DNA of 64,000 nucleotides from Colwellia sp. (GCF_013214175.1 NZ_JABSPA010000008.1:1-64000); one strand, 5' to 3'; counted from the stretch's first letter, positions 9,666 through 19,593 are shown. Made by a program: numbers and translations. Notes: generated from the letters alone by a model not told the origin.

Positions 9666-10790
9666 CTATACACGACGAACCAATTGCTGATTAAAGCGCA
9701 TCAACATATAGTCATGGTCTTTTTTCCAGTTTAACTCATCAGCAATAGCGCCCACAGCTTTAGTAACCTGATTAACAAACTTGCCATAAGTTTTATGGGT
9801 TTCATCAAAATCAGTAGCAAAAAATACTAACCGGATTGTATCAACCAGTTTACCTCCTTGCCATTGCATACTAATATCTCTGTTCCTGCGATGTGGGTTA
9901 TAACCAAGAGAAATAATATCGCCATTAATAATGGTACTAGCACTTTCATCAAACCGTACTATCGGTGATAAACCATTGGCTATCATGGCCGTTTGGTTAA
10001 GTTGATATTTTTTATTTGCCTGAGTAAAAGCTTGGGATATTTTTGTATATAACTGTTCAAAGGGCATATCTGAGTCGTAATCTATTTCAGTATCCTTTAG
10101 CAGTCGCCTGGTCATAGGAAGACTGACAACAGCATAAGTCACTGCGGTGAAGTCACCATCAACCATAACGTTTTGGTGCTGGTAACGTGTCGATATTTCA
10201 CGAAAAGTATGACTGATACTTTCTTTATTACCTTTTTCTCTCGAAAAAATATCATAAGTAATGTGTTGATGATCACGTACTTTTAATGCGCCAGCTTTCA
10301 GCCCTATTTTCTGTGAAAGTATGTTCACTGCTTTAAGCACTTTTTGATGAAAGCCTGCTGCATTTTCACGAAGACTTGCACCGGTAGCCAAAAACAAGAA
10401 TTTCACTTTATTAGAACGAACCGCGCCGTCAAAGTAGCCTTTAAATGTACTGTTATGCATCGGACTATAGAAAAAGAATGATTGTTTATCAGTATGTAAT
10501 ACCTGCTGTTCATCGCTATTCCTTACTCGCACTAAACGATTGTTAGCAACAAAGTTTGCATGTTCTATATTGCACTCTTCAACAATATCAAAAGCTATTT
10601 TTGCCAGTTTTTGATAAAATTTTTGGTAAGGCTGCTCTTGTGTTAGATCAACAACCTCCCCTACTAAATCAATGAGTTCATCCGTTAATGGCATTTCTGC
10701 AATAACATAATGATTATCACGGGCATTTAAAGGTACATATACTTTTTCAGATGCGCGGTGTTTCCTAAGTATCGAACTAGATCTTCTCAT
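9666..10790 (-). CDS. Conserved hypothetical protein, DUF3083-like
   Basis: 374 residues from an ATG with GAGGGTAAA immediately upstream. Basic N-terminus and no signal peptide or membrane segment, so probably cytoplasmic. There seem to be two similar halves: VYVPLNARDNHYVIAEMPLTDEL near the start is echoed by FTAVTYAVVSLPMTRRLL in the middle, and each is followed by a segment of the form YQKFYQKLAKIAF / FEQLYTKISQAF. This suggests an internal duplication. It resembles, from memory, the DUF3083 family restricted to Alteromonadales. Function is unknown; it is divergent from the fbp pseudogene. Confidence 0.6.
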   Translation of the reverse strand: MRRSSSILRKHRASEKVYVPLNARDNHYVIAEMPLTDELIDLVGEVVDLTQEQPYQKFYQKLAKIAFDIVEECNIEHANFVANNRLVRVRNSDEQQVLHTDKQSFFFYSPMHNSTFKGYFDGAVRSNKVKFLFLATGASLRENAAGFHQKVLKAVNILSQKIGLKAGALKVRDHQHITYDIFSREKGNKESISHTFREISTRYQHQNVMVDGDFTAVTYAVVSLPMTRRLLKDTEIDYDSDMPFEQLYTKISQAFTQANKKYQLNQTAMIANGLSPIVRFDESASTIINGDIISLGYNPHRRNRDISMQWQGGKLVDTIRLVFFATDFDETHKTYGKFVNQVTKAVGAIADELNWKKDHDYMLMRFNQQLVRRV

Positions 10791-11145
10791 TTTACCCTCA
10801 CTTATTAACTAGATATTGGCAATCATTAAAACAAAACAAGATGGACTTTATATATACTAAACACTACCGTCACCTTTCTAATATGTCAACAATGCTTCCA
10901 ATAATTGTCATAGATTTTTGCTTGAAAGACAGTAACAACAAATATTTAATTAGTAACTAACCTCGATTAAACAAGACTTTGTAATATTATAAGTTCGATC
11001 TAATTCATATTTATAAAAAACACCATTACTCAAATGGGTTTATTATATATACTAAACACGCGGTATTCGTAATTAGATTTAAAGTCCACTAACGACTTAC
11101 CTAGCGATTAGCAAAATGACACCAAGACTAAATAAGGCAAAAAAC
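10791..11145. promoter_or_regulatory. Divergent promoter region with a 16-bp direct repeat
   Basis: 355 bp between the DUF3083-like gene and the fbp pseudogene. TATATATACTAAACAC occurs identically at 10849-10864 and 11044-11059, 195 bp apart, one near each gene. This could be a shared regulator site or a remnant of duplication. No other feature is recognised. Confidence 0.45.
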
Positions 11146-12114
11146 ATGCAAAGATTAGCCCCAGCATTACGGCAAGATAATGTTTCTCATGATTTAATTT
11201 CATTAATAAAAACCCTATTGGCAGCAACTAAAGAAATATCTTTTCGTGTTGGCCAAGCCCATTTAAGTGGCTTAATGGGTTCAACTTTAGATTAAAATAT
11301 TCAAGGAGATATTCAAAAAGAACTTGATGTGGTGGCCAATGAACTTATTAAAGATGTCTTGCTCGAATCCGGTTATGTAAAAGCTATTTCTTCTGAAGAA
11401 GAAGACACCTCAGTGGTTGGCAACCCCGATGGTAAATTCCTGGTGTCTTTTGACCCCCTCGATGGTAGCTCAAATATTGAAGTAAATGGCTTAATAGGCA
11501 CTATATTTTCTATCCACCGCGCCCCGCAAGATTGCGCTGCCTATGACACCAGTATATTTATGCAGCCAGGTACACAACAAGTGTGCGCTGGTTATGTTTT
11601 ATATGGCCCTGCCACTATGTTAGTGATGACAACGGGTAAAGGCACACATTTTTATGTGTTAGATAGAACCCATGGCGGTTTTTTATTGGTTGAGCGTAAT
11701 GTAAGTATTGCCGAAGACACCAACGAGTTTGCCATTAATATGGCTAATCAGAGTTACTGGCAAGCACCTATGCAGCACTACATTGACGATTTAATAGCCG
11801 GGGAAAATGGCCCTAGAGCTAAACCTTTTAATATGCGTTGGTTAGGTGCCATGGTCGGTGATGTACATCGAGTGCTAACCCGTGGCGGAATTTTTGCCTA
11901 CCCAAGTGATAGTAAAAATGCATCGCAACCCAATAAGCTGCGCTTGATGTATGAAGCCAACCCTATGAGCTTTTTAGTTGAACAAGCAGGCGGTATGAGT
12001 GTTAGTGGTAATAGCAGGATTATGGAAATACAGCCTACCGATATTCATCAACGTGTTGAGGTAATATTAGGTTCTAAAAACGAAGTAGAAAAGTGTCTTA
12101 GTTACTATAAATAG
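11146..12114 (+). pseudogene. fbp: Fructose-1,6-bisphosphatase class I, interrupted by a stop codon
   Basis: Reading from the ATG at 11146 gives a full-length class I FBPase (322 residues plus stop, usual about 330) with KEISFRV and then GSTLD at the expected place. Codon 50 is TAA (11293-11295) where relatives have Glu in the motif TLDEN; a single G-to-T change of GAA would produce it. The rest is intact and in frame, including the metal-site motif [14 protein letters not shown], up to a normal stop. The enzyme hydrolyses fructose 1,6-bisphosphate in gluconeogenesis. A restart at GTG 11329 would miss the N-terminal segment of the fold. It may be a recent null allele, a sequencing error or a readthrough case; a class II GlpX elsewhere could compensate. 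Confidence 0.85.
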
Positions 12115-12181
12115 CTACCATAAATAACTTTTTAAATAGTGACTTTAAATAGAAAATAGACCTTCGTGGTTACGATTAAAA

Positions 12182-12225
12182 CTAGCAATGTTGTCAAATA
12201 TAAGACTCTTTGGCAACATTGCTAG
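12182..12225. repeat. Long inverted repeat / hairpin
   Basis: CTAGCAATGTTG and its exact reverse complement CAACATTGCTAG are 20 bp apart. Allowing one G-U pair the stem extends to 17 bp with a 10-base loop. No T-run follows, so it is not a standard terminator. It sits between the fbp pseudogene and the solute-binding-like gene. Confidence 0.6.
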
Positions 12226-12279
12226 CGAGCAATAACAAACTATAATCAATATTGCCCACCTTAATTTGATCAGAGTCAG

Positions 12280-13023
12280 ATGAAACTAGTTAAATGGTTA
12301 ACTCACTGTCTTGGCATGCTGGCAATATCCACCAGCCCTACTTCCCTAGCCGTCAATGTAGTCACTTTTGCCAGTGGCGCACCACTTGATGGCTATCAAG
12401 CTAGAGTTATTATTCCTATATTGACTGAAGCTTTTGCCCAGCAAAACGTTGAGTTTAACGCCGTGTATTTACCGAGTTTGCGTGCCTTACAAATTTCAAA
12501 CTCTGGCATGTTAGACGGAGAGCTTCATCGTGTTGCTGGCTTTCATGAAATAACCCAGGATAAATATAACAACCTAATCAAAATAGACCATAAGCTATTA
12601 TCCGTTTACTTAGCAATATTTGCCAAAGAAAATGTTATTGTAGATAACTGGGATGATCTTAACCATTATGCCTTAGCGTATTATCGAGGCCGAAAAAATG
12701 TCGATTCATATCTTAGTAATGTTGGCGCTCAGTATGGTATCTATAAGGTGAATACTGATAAGCAGGCTTTTCGTATGCTAGCGTCAAATAAAGTTGATAT
12801 TGTCATATCTGAAAGTCACTTTGGAAATTCCCTTATTAACTCAAGCGACCAACTCAGCGGCATCAAGGAAATAAAACGCCTTGATAAAACGGATATTTAT
12901 GCATATATCCATAATAAGCATCAGCATTTATTACCTGCCTTAGTAAGAGCCCTTGAGCAAATGAAAGCACAAGGAAGATTTAAACAAATAAAGGCCCAAG
13001 CTCAACAAAGCCAGTCAAAGTAG
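12280..13023 (+). CDS. Periplasmic solute-binding-like protein (SBP_bac_3 type)
   Basis: 247 residues with a signal peptide (LVKWLTHCLGMLAISTSP, cleavage probably after SLA near residue 24). The mature part has the two-lobed pattern of family 3 extracellular binding proteins: FASGAPLDGYQARVIIPIL at the start, a hinge-like VIVDNWDDLNHYALAYYRG, and MLASNKVDIVISES near residue 175. It lacks any adjacent ABC permease or ATPase, so it may be an orphan sensor or binding protein, as is common in Alteromonadales. Ligand unknown. Ends just before a bidirectional terminator. Confidence 0.65.
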   Translation: MKLVKWLTHCLGMLAISTSPTSLAVNVVTFASGAPLDGYQARVIIPILTEAFAQQNVEFNAVYLPSLRALQISNSGMLDGELHRVAGFHEITQDKYNNLIKIDHKLLSVYLAIFAKENVIVDNWDDLNHYALAYYRGRKNVDSYLSNVGAQYGIYKVNTDKQAFRMLASNKVDIVISESHFGNSLINSSDQLSGIKEIKRLDKTDIYAYIHNKHQHLLPALVRALEQMKAQGRFKQIKAQAQQSQSK

Positions 13024-13076
13024 AGGCCTTGTTGCTAATTCCCAACCAAAGCAAACGCCCCACACAGAAAAGACAT

Positions 13077-13108
13077 AAAAAAGGTAAGCAGTAATGCTTA
13101 CCTTTTTG
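13077..13108. terminator. Bidirectional intrinsic terminator
   Basis: Stem GGTAAGCA / TGCTTACC with loop GTAA, flanked by an A-run on the left and a T-run on the right. It lies between the convergent solute-binding-like gene and the GH141-like gene, so it can serve both. Confidence 0.85.
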
Positions 13109-13128
13109 TTTCTTAAACGAACTTACAG

Positions 13129-15471
13129 TTAGTGCACATTTTTTTGCACACCTTCCATACCGCCGTGAAGGATAGTTTCACCACCCCACTGCATGGTGTC
13201 ACGATCCAACTTTAATAAACGCTTAGGGAAATCTTTACTGACACCAAAAGAGTCCATGCTGACATCAAAGGGTTTAAAGCCAGTTTTTAGTGCGGCCGCC
13301 CCAGCTACTAACCTATAGTCTTTATTAGCTAAATCAACAAACTGTTGCTGTGATGTAGCAACAGAGTGTGTCTCAACACCATTTTTCTGATGTTTATTTA
13401 AAAACTTATCAGCGCCAGCAAAAGCATAGGTATTGTAATCGAGTAAATATTCATAAGGAATTGCTTTAGTACCGCGTTTAGTAGCAAAAAACTCTGTAGT
13501 ATTCCACAAGTTACGAGAGCCATATGGCGGTCTTCTCGCTTCGGTAAAGATATTGTGCTCAATTACTGATTCAGGCTTAAAGTATTGACGAGGAAAAGCT
13601 CTCATACGAATAGCTTCACCATCGGTATTAATAAAGATGTTGTTAGTGATATGGTTATAGTCTTTATGAACAATACCGGTACCGGCATTTTCAAAGATAT
13701 TTTGTGTAGTAATGGTGCCACGTTGCCAATCATCTGTACGAGCGCCGATATAATCAACATCATAAATATAGTTATGACGGATTATATTACCTTCACCGGC
13801 CCCTGAAATATTAATAGATGCGCCATCATGCAATTGCAATAAGGTTTTAGTGACCTTGTTGTTTTCAATGATGTTATTTTTACCATGTAAATAAGGCATA
13901 AAGTGCGCTTGAGTATCATCAGTGTATTCAACAGCTAAATCAATTTCATTCCAGCGAATCGTTTTAGCGGCTTCATCAAAGTCTTCATTTTTCTTCATCA
14001 ATATTTGTACACGTGGACCAGCAATACCTACCGCTTTACGCGGCACGTGATGGATCCAGTTATTCGAAATAATATTGTCACCACTTTGCCATACAAAAAC
14101 AGCATGACCGTGCCAGATTATTTCACCAACATGATGAATGATGTTATTGCTAATCGTATTGTGGTGGTTTACATCTTTAGTGCCTGGACCGTAACCTGCC
14201 AGTAAAACCCCCATATGACCAACATAATCAATTAGGTTATTTTCAATAGTAATGTTTTGAGCATGTAAATCTAAACGAATAGCTGACCCTGCTGAGTTGG
14301 TAAAGTGACTATTGCTCACTTTCATGTTTTCAGCACCACGAAAACGCAACATGGCATTACCATAATCAAAGGTATCCCAATCGTGTTGAATACCCCAGCC
14401 TTTATGATCTTCAGACCAAACCGAACGCTTAGCTTGAGTAAAAGTAATACCTTCAAAACTGATGTTCTTAACCGGAATATCGGCGACAGCATCATAGTTA
14501 ATATCACCTTCAACACGTACTAACTCCATCAATTGTGGAATAGTGATGTTGCTAGGTTTGGCATTATCATGTGGCCAGTAATACAATTTACCCGTTAGGC
14601 TGTTATGCGCCCACTCACCGGCTTCATCGATAAAGTCAACTGCATTTTCAATAACCGCCCACGGGCCGTTTTGAGAAAAAGCAGGTGCATTAGCTTCATA
14701 TTTAAGTGTTAGTAACTGCTTATCAAGGTCAATTGATGCAAGAGGAATAAAATTTAAAGCCCAAGGAACAGGATTAAAAAACACTTCTATATCATCAAGG
14801 TTTTTCCAAGCACGTATTGGCGCACCTTCAACATAACGGATTTCTTTTAACAGGTGACGATCTTTTTTGTGCATCACATTACGTGAATCGGCAATTTCAT
14901 AACCAGTTGGTTTCACGCCATCAAAACGTGCGCTACGAGCGCGTGGTAAACGTTTGTCACCAGTAAACATTGCGGTAAAACGACCGAATTCTGCACGGGT
15001 TACATCGGCAACCCAAACGTTATCTATCGCTACTTCAGGTAAACCATCGAGCTCAGTTGCTAGCTTGCTCCAGCCAACAACCGCTTTACCACTAGAGATA
15101 ACAGGTGTTTCATCGCCGTAAGCACGATAATTTACAAAGTATTCACCTTGACCACCATCTTGACGATTTAACACTAAGGTTTCGTTTAAGGTATAAGTAC
15201 CGCCACGAAGCCATACAGTAATATCTTGTTGGCGCTGCGTTGCATCTAACTGACGAATAGCATTTCTAGCGCCAGCAATGGTTTTAAAGGGTACAGCTTC
15301 AGTACCCAAGCCATCTTGCTGACCTTGCGGTGAAACATAAAACTCAAGACTGCTTGTTGCTTGTTTTACTGTTTGTTCGCTCTGCTCAGACGTTTGATTA
15401 CACCCGGTAAGCACAGCACTAGTACATACGGCAACTAGCAATGAATGTGGGGAAAATAGTTTATTTATCAT
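13129..15471 (-). CDS. Right-handed beta-helix glycosidase-like lipoprotein, GH141-like
   Basis: 780 residues, lipobox LTGC with Cys24. The N-terminal part (about 45-160) has the segment FYVSPQGQQDGLGTEAVPFK followed by TVWLRGGTYTLNETLVLNRQ, typical of proteins annotated GH141 or right-handed parallel beta-helix. A beta-sandwich-like insert of about 160-320 follows, and then rungs of a beta-helix with many N-I-I-x-N repeats (about 330-680). GH141 members include an alpha-L-fucosidase and a xylanase, and the family is frequent in fucoidan loci of marine bacteria. It is the last gene of the sulfatase operon, 99 bp after the preceding gene. Substrate is inference. Confidence 0.65.
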   Translation of the reverse strand: MINKLFSPHSLLVAVCTSAVLTGCNQTSEQSEQTVKQATSSLEFYVSPQGQQDGLGTEAVPFKTIAGARNAIRQLDATQRQQDITVWLRGGTYTLNETLVLNRQDGGQGEYFVNYRAYGDETPVISSGKAVVGWSKLATELDGLPEVAIDNVWVADVTRAEFGRFTAMFTGDKRLPRARSARFDGVKPTGYEIADSRNVMHKKDRHLLKEIRYVEGAPIRAWKNLDDIEVFFNPVPWALNFIPLASIDLDKQLLTLKYEANAPAFSQNGPWAVIENAVDFIDEAGEWAHNSLTGKLYYWPHDNAKPSNITIPQLMELVRVEGDINYDAVADIPVKNISFEGITFTQAKRSVWSEDHKGWGIQHDWDTFDYGNAMLRFRGAENMKVSNSHFTNSAGSAIRLDLHAQNITIENNLIDYVGHMGVLLAGYGPGTKDVNHHNTISNNIIHHVGEIIWHGHAVFVWQSGDNIISNNWIHHVPRKAVGIAGPRVQILMKKNEDFDEAAKTIRWNEIDLAVEYTDDTQAHFMPYLHGKNNIIENNKVTKTLLQLHDGASINISGAGEGNIIRHNYIYDVDYIGARTDDWQRGTITTQNIFENAGTGIVHKDYNHITNNIFINTDGEAIRMRAFPRQYFKPESVIEHNIFTEARRPPYGSRNLWNTTEFFATKRGTKAIPYEYLLDYNTYAFAGADKFLNKHQKNGVETHSVATSQQQFVDLANKDYRLVAGAAALKTGFKPFDVSMDSFGVSKDFPKRLLKLDRDTMQWGGETILHGGMEGVQKNVH

Positions 15472-15570
15472 AATACTTCCAATTACTTCTATCGACTTAA
15501 AATTCTCAACACGGTTAATACTGGTATTAGTGTGTTGCTGACAATTATTGTTATTGTTTGACTTACTTTA

Positions 15571-17808
15571 TTACTGCTCGACCGTAAACGACCAAACATC
15601 ACCTTTAACTATCTTATTTTGCACTTTGCCTTTAGCTTTACCGGCAACTTTCCTTTCAAGAAGTGCATCAACGCGCCAATAATAGCTTTTGCCTGCTTCC
15701 AACTTTTCCGGGGTAAAAATATTATGGCTAAACTCCCCCTGGTATTGTGAAGACTGAGTATTAGCTAGCTCAACAGCCTTTTTATCTTTACCAAAATAAA
15801 CCTGATGCTTTGTCGATTTATAAGCGTTTAACCACATTAAATCAGCGTCCAGCTTTACTTTAATCGCTGAAATCGGCGGTACGGGTTTAGAAGCTTGTTG
15901 GGCTTGAAAGCCAGGGATCCAGTAATCTAATGCGCCAAACTCATAAGGGCCAATATCAGGAGCCTTACCAAGATAATAATTAGTCTTGCCTTTAATCCTC
16001 GCACCAGCATCAACCAACATAGAATCAGCCTTAGGCCTAAAATCTAAGTTATCAACGTCGCGTAATTGTGATCGAACATCTAAACCTAAAGTCACGCCAT
16101 CCCAGTTATGATCCACAATGCCAGGAACTGAGTATTTACTACGTGGTTTAGTTCGATGACCGGAGAATTTATTACTAATATTGTTGCGGGTAATGGTTTG
16201 GTGATTGTGACCTTGAATGGCTTTATTACTACTGATAATTAAATCATTTTTATGATTATCAAAACTTAAGTTGTTAAAGATGAAATGATTATCACCTTTA
16301 AAATAGATACGTTCAGTATTCCAAGCAACATTATTGAATACATTGCCACTGTTGCCATAGGGTGCATTAGGGGTGTTTTTATTATCAAAACGAATACCTT
16401 GCTTAACACTGTTATGAACCCAGTTGTAACGTACAATACTGTTTGGCTGCTGCTTAACACTTACTTGGATCATTGAACCATCATTTTGCAAATAACCAGA
16501 ATCAGATAAGTCATTTAACTCAATGCGATTTCTCACCCCGGCTTTAAATAACTCAGAGCAGCCGGTTGTATGAATGGTGTTACGTCGAAAAATCAATTCC
16601 TTGGCATTAACCATATTCAAGGTATAGCCGCCTTTATAGGTACAGCTATAGTCAATATCATGCATATAACAATTTTCTACACGATTACCCGTGCCGTTCA
16701 TCTCAAGGGCTGGACCATCGGTATAAGCAATTGTACAATTTTTTAATTGGTTATTGGCAAGGCTATGTTCCTTTTTAACCACCATTTTAGTGACTTCAAT
16801 CGGGGAGTTATCCCCTAACATTCGTTTAGAATAAGACGGATACATTAGCTCGCTATCTTCCACCTTAATAAAGCTACTGCGATTAATGTTAAAGGTGGTG
16901 GCGAAAAAATTAATGCCCTGTAAGTTGATGTATTTGGAATGTTTGATATTAACAGCGTAACTTTGCACTTTACCGCGTATGTTTAACGTTTCAGGATTAA
17001 CGCCATTTTCTGCCCACAAGTATAATTGCTTAGTTTTGTTATCAAAAAACCACTCATTTTCTTCGTCGAGCAGCCCTAACTTACCTTCAAGAAAGTAACC
17101 ATGACGACTAACACCTGATTTTTTAAAACTAAAATGTGATTTCACCCCTTTGGTATTATAAGAGAAGTGATCATCACCTTTTTGGTGTTTAGTAATTTTT
17201 GTTTGATAGGTTTTAAAAGAGCCTGAATTAACTACGATGATGCCGTCAGTTAAATCAAAATCAAAGTGCGATAATTCTTCATTGAAGTATGTACCTAGTT
17301 TTCCTCTGCCCTTTTCAGGCCACATCATCGACTTACTTTTATCCCAAACTGAGCCATCGTACCAATTGCCGTTGGGCCAGCGCGCCGAAGTCATGCTTTT
17401 ATCACCAACAAATAACTGCCAAATAGGCTGTTTTAATGCCGTTTTGTAAATATTACCACTGTGTTTTTGCCATTTTTGTTTAATGGCAATAGTGCCATCT
17501 AGGGTGATTTTTTCATCTTGATAGGCTTTAAATGTGAAAGGCTTATCTTTAGTGCCCTTTACCCGGGACAAGGTAACTTGCTCAAAGTAGTTACCCGCTC
17601 GAATAAAAGTAATATCGCCTGGGCTCATTTTATCTGCAGCCGCTTGAATAGTTTTCAGTGGTTTTTCAATACTACCTTTATTGCCGTCGCTGCCATTGAT
17701 AGCAACAAAGTATTCTGTCGCTATGGCCGGTGTAATTAAGGCCGCACCAAGCACAACGATGAGAAATACCGTCAGTTTATTCATTTTTAATTTATTTAAT
17801 AGCAACAT
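15571..17808 (-). CDS. Secreted right-handed beta-helix protein with C-terminal Ig-like domain
   Basis: 745 residues. The signal peptide is NKLTVFLIVVLGAALITPAI, with cleavage near AIA; an internal ATG at 17784 is an alternative start. The mature protein begins with TEYFVAINGSDGNKGSIEKP, then TIQAAADKMSPGDITFIRAG, a DUF1565-like entry into a parallel beta-helix. Rungs rich in Asn ladders span about 290-560. The last 110 residues, ending in VWSFTVEQ and containing SYYWRVDALL, look like a fibronectin/Ig-like module. The fold is shared by polysaccharide lyases and GH families, and I cannot assign a catalytic family. It starts 3 bp after the preceding sulfatase gene, so the two are probably translationally coupled. 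Confidence 0.7.
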   Translation of the reverse strand: MLLLNKLKMNKLTVFLIVVLGAALITPAIATEYFVAINGSDGNKGSIEKPLKTIQAAADKMSPGDITFIRAGNYFEQVTLSRVKGTKDKPFTFKAYQDEKITLDGTIAIKQKWQKHSGNIYKTALKQPIWQLFVGDKSMTSARWPNGNWYDGSVWDKSKSMMWPEKGRGKLGTYFNEELSHFDFDLTDGIIVVNSGSFKTYQTKITKHQKGDDHFSYNTKGVKSHFSFKKSGVSRHGYFLEGKLGLLDEENEWFFDNKTKQLYLWAENGVNPETLNIRGKVQSYAVNIKHSKYINLQGINFFATTFNINRSSFIKVEDSELMYPSYSKRMLGDNSPIEVTKMVVKKEHSLANNQLKNCTIAYTDGPALEMNGTGNRVENCYMHDIDYSCTYKGGYTLNMVNAKELIFRRNTIHTTGCSELFKAGVRNRIELNDLSDSGYLQNDGSMIQVSVKQQPNSIVRYNWVHNSVKQGIRFDNKNTPNAPYGNSGNVFNNVAWNTERIYFKGDNHFIFNNLSFDNHKNDLIISSNKAIQGHNHQTITRNNISNKFSGHRTKPRSKYSVPGIVDHNWDGVTLGLDVRSQLRDVDNLDFRPKADSMLVDAGARIKGKTNYYLGKAPDIGPYEFGALDYWIPGFQAQQASKPVPPISAIKVKLDADLMWLNAYKSTKHQVYFGKDKKAVELANTQSSQYQGEFSHNIFTPEKLEAGKSYYWRVDALLERKVAGKAKGKVQNKIVKGDVWSFTVEQ

Positions 17809-17811
17809 TAC

Positions 17812-19593
17812 TTATTGATTCCAATGCAAAGCTTTAACCGCCATAAGGCTTGGGTATTGTTCATCGGTATCACCAATTTCTTTTTTCAACTGACTCAACG
17901 CTTGCTTCAATTGCGCTTTTATCGCCGAGCTTGCTTTATTCGGATACAGATTATTCATCTCTTTAGGATCGTTGACTAAATCGTAAAGTTCCCAGTATGG
18001 CGGCGTAGCGGCCGGCATTGCACCATTGGCATCAAGCGGTAAACCATAAAAGAAAGCTAATTTATGGGTTTTAGTACGAATACCATAATGCGCAGGAATA
18101 GTATGGTGCGCCATATGTAACCAATAACGGTAATAGATAGCATCCCTGCCGTTGGTAGTTTCAGGCTGTGCCAGGGCAGCTTTAAAGCTTTGTCCCTGCA
18201 TAGCGACTGGTTTGTTTACGCCGGCTAAATCAAGCAAGGTTGGTGCTATATCTATATTTAAAAATAGCTCATTACTTACTCTGCCTGCTGATGATTTTCC
18301 AGTTGTTTTTTCTGAATAGCTTCTTTTAGGTAACATTTTTTTAGGGTATTGCACTAAAAATGGCATTTGAATAGACTCTTCATAAATCCAGCGTTTATCA
18401 TAATAATCGTGCTCACCTAACATCATGCCTTGATCAGAAGTATAAATAACTATAGTGTTTTCTGTTAAGCCATTAGCATCAAGATAATCTAATACGCGAC
18501 CAACATTCTCATCAACCGCTTTGATGGTACGTAAATAGTCTTTTAAATATTTTTGATAAGCGGCAGATACCACAGTATTCCAATCGTAACTATCAAGTTC
18601 AAGCGGGCCTGTTGGCCAGTCTTTATCTAACATACGTGTTACCAAGCCACGACCTTCCATGCGACGTGATACCGACGAGCCAAACTGTTGGCCCGCTTTA
18701 CCATCAATAATTACCGCATCGGTTGGGCCATGTTTACCACGATTATATAAGCTGTCTGGCTCAGGGATTTTCACATTTGCCAAAAAGTTTTCATGACGTT
18801 TAGCTGGCTGCCATAAACCATGCGGTGCTTTGTGGTGAATCATTAACATAAATGGCTTATCTTGCTGACGTTTGTTTAACCAGTTTAGGCTAACATCGGT
18901 AATTACATCGGTAACATAACCAGGATGAACTACTCCGCCTTTTCTACCATTTTGCCATTTATGGCCACTTTCTTTGAATTTGGCAGCAAAATATTCGCCC
19001 TGATTGGGCAAGACATTGTAATAATTAAAACCTGATGGCTGAGTTTTTAAATGCCACTTACCAACAATGGCCGTTTGATAACCTGCCAATTGTAGCTGCT
19101 TAGCAACATTGTCTTTTTTGCGGTCAAACGAGTCCGCAAGTGTTTTAACACCATTTGTATGACTATATTGGCCCGTTAAAATTGCCGCGCGACTGGGTGT
19201 ACAAATTGAGTTATTGGCGTACATACCATTAAAACGTACACCATTGGTTGCTAATCTATCAATGTTAGGGGTTTTAAAAACCGATGATAAACGGCCCTGA
19301 TAACTTGATATGGCATTGGCCGCATGGTCGTCAGACATAATAAAGACAATATTAGGTTGTTTAGCGACAGCCTTGCTAGCGGCAATCTCCCCCTCTCCTG
19401 TTTGAATGGCGGCAACTTCGCTGGCAAATAAGCTTAGGCATAACAGTGGAAATATTGCCGCTAATTGTAGCGGTTTAGCTAAAATCACTTGGGCGGCATT
19501 CTTTTGCATGGTAATTTTATTGGTGACTTTTTTAATAATAGTATTGGTAAAAGTATTGCTCGGTTTCATGGCTAGGTTAATGTTAAAAGTCAT
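17812..19593 (-). CDS. Exported S1-family sulfatase
   Basis: 593 residues with a hydrophobic export signal at about 41-62. Sulfatase motif CTPSRAAILTGQ begins at Cys131, the residue that becomes formylglycine. NIVFIMSDDHAANA at about 81-94 supplies the metal-binding Asp pair. VGKWHLK and YTSDQGMMLGEH are further S1 landmarks. It should remove sulfate esters from a polysaccharide in the periplasm or outside the cell. Its start lies 6 bp after the upstream sulfatase stop; ATGs at 19569 and 19509 are possible alternatives, and none has a strong ribosome site. A formylglycine-generating enzyme must be encoded elsewhere. The sulfated sugar cannot be read from sequence. Confidence 0.85.
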   Translation of the reverse strand: MTFNINLAMKPSNTFTNTIIKKVTNKITMQKNAAQVILAKPLQLAAIFPLLCLSLFASEVAAIQTGEGEIAASKAVAKQPNIVFIMSDDHAANAISSYQGRLSSVFKTPNIDRLATNGVRFNGMYANNSICTPSRAAILTGQYSHTNGVKTLADSFDRKKDNVAKQLQLAGYQTAIVGKWHLKTQPSGFNYYNVLPNQGEYFAAKFKESGHKWQNGRKGGVVHPGYVTDVITDVSLNWLNKRQQDKPFMLMIHHKAPHGLWQPAKRHENFLANVKIPEPDSLYNRGKHGPTDAVIIDGKAGQQFGSSVSRRMEGRGLVTRMLDKDWPTGPLELDSYDWNTVVSAAYQKYLKDYLRTIKAVDENVGRVLDYLDANGLTENTIVIYTSDQGMMLGEHDYYDKRWIYEESIQMPFLVQYPKKMLPKRSYSEKTTGKSSAGRVSNELFLNIDIAPTLLDLAGVNKPVAMQGQSFKAALAQPETTNGRDAIYYRYWLHMAHHTIPAHYGIRTKTHKLAFFYGLPLDANGAMPAATPPYWELYDLVNDPKEMNNLYPNKASSAIKAQLKQALSQLKKEIGDTDEQYPSLMAVKALHWNQ

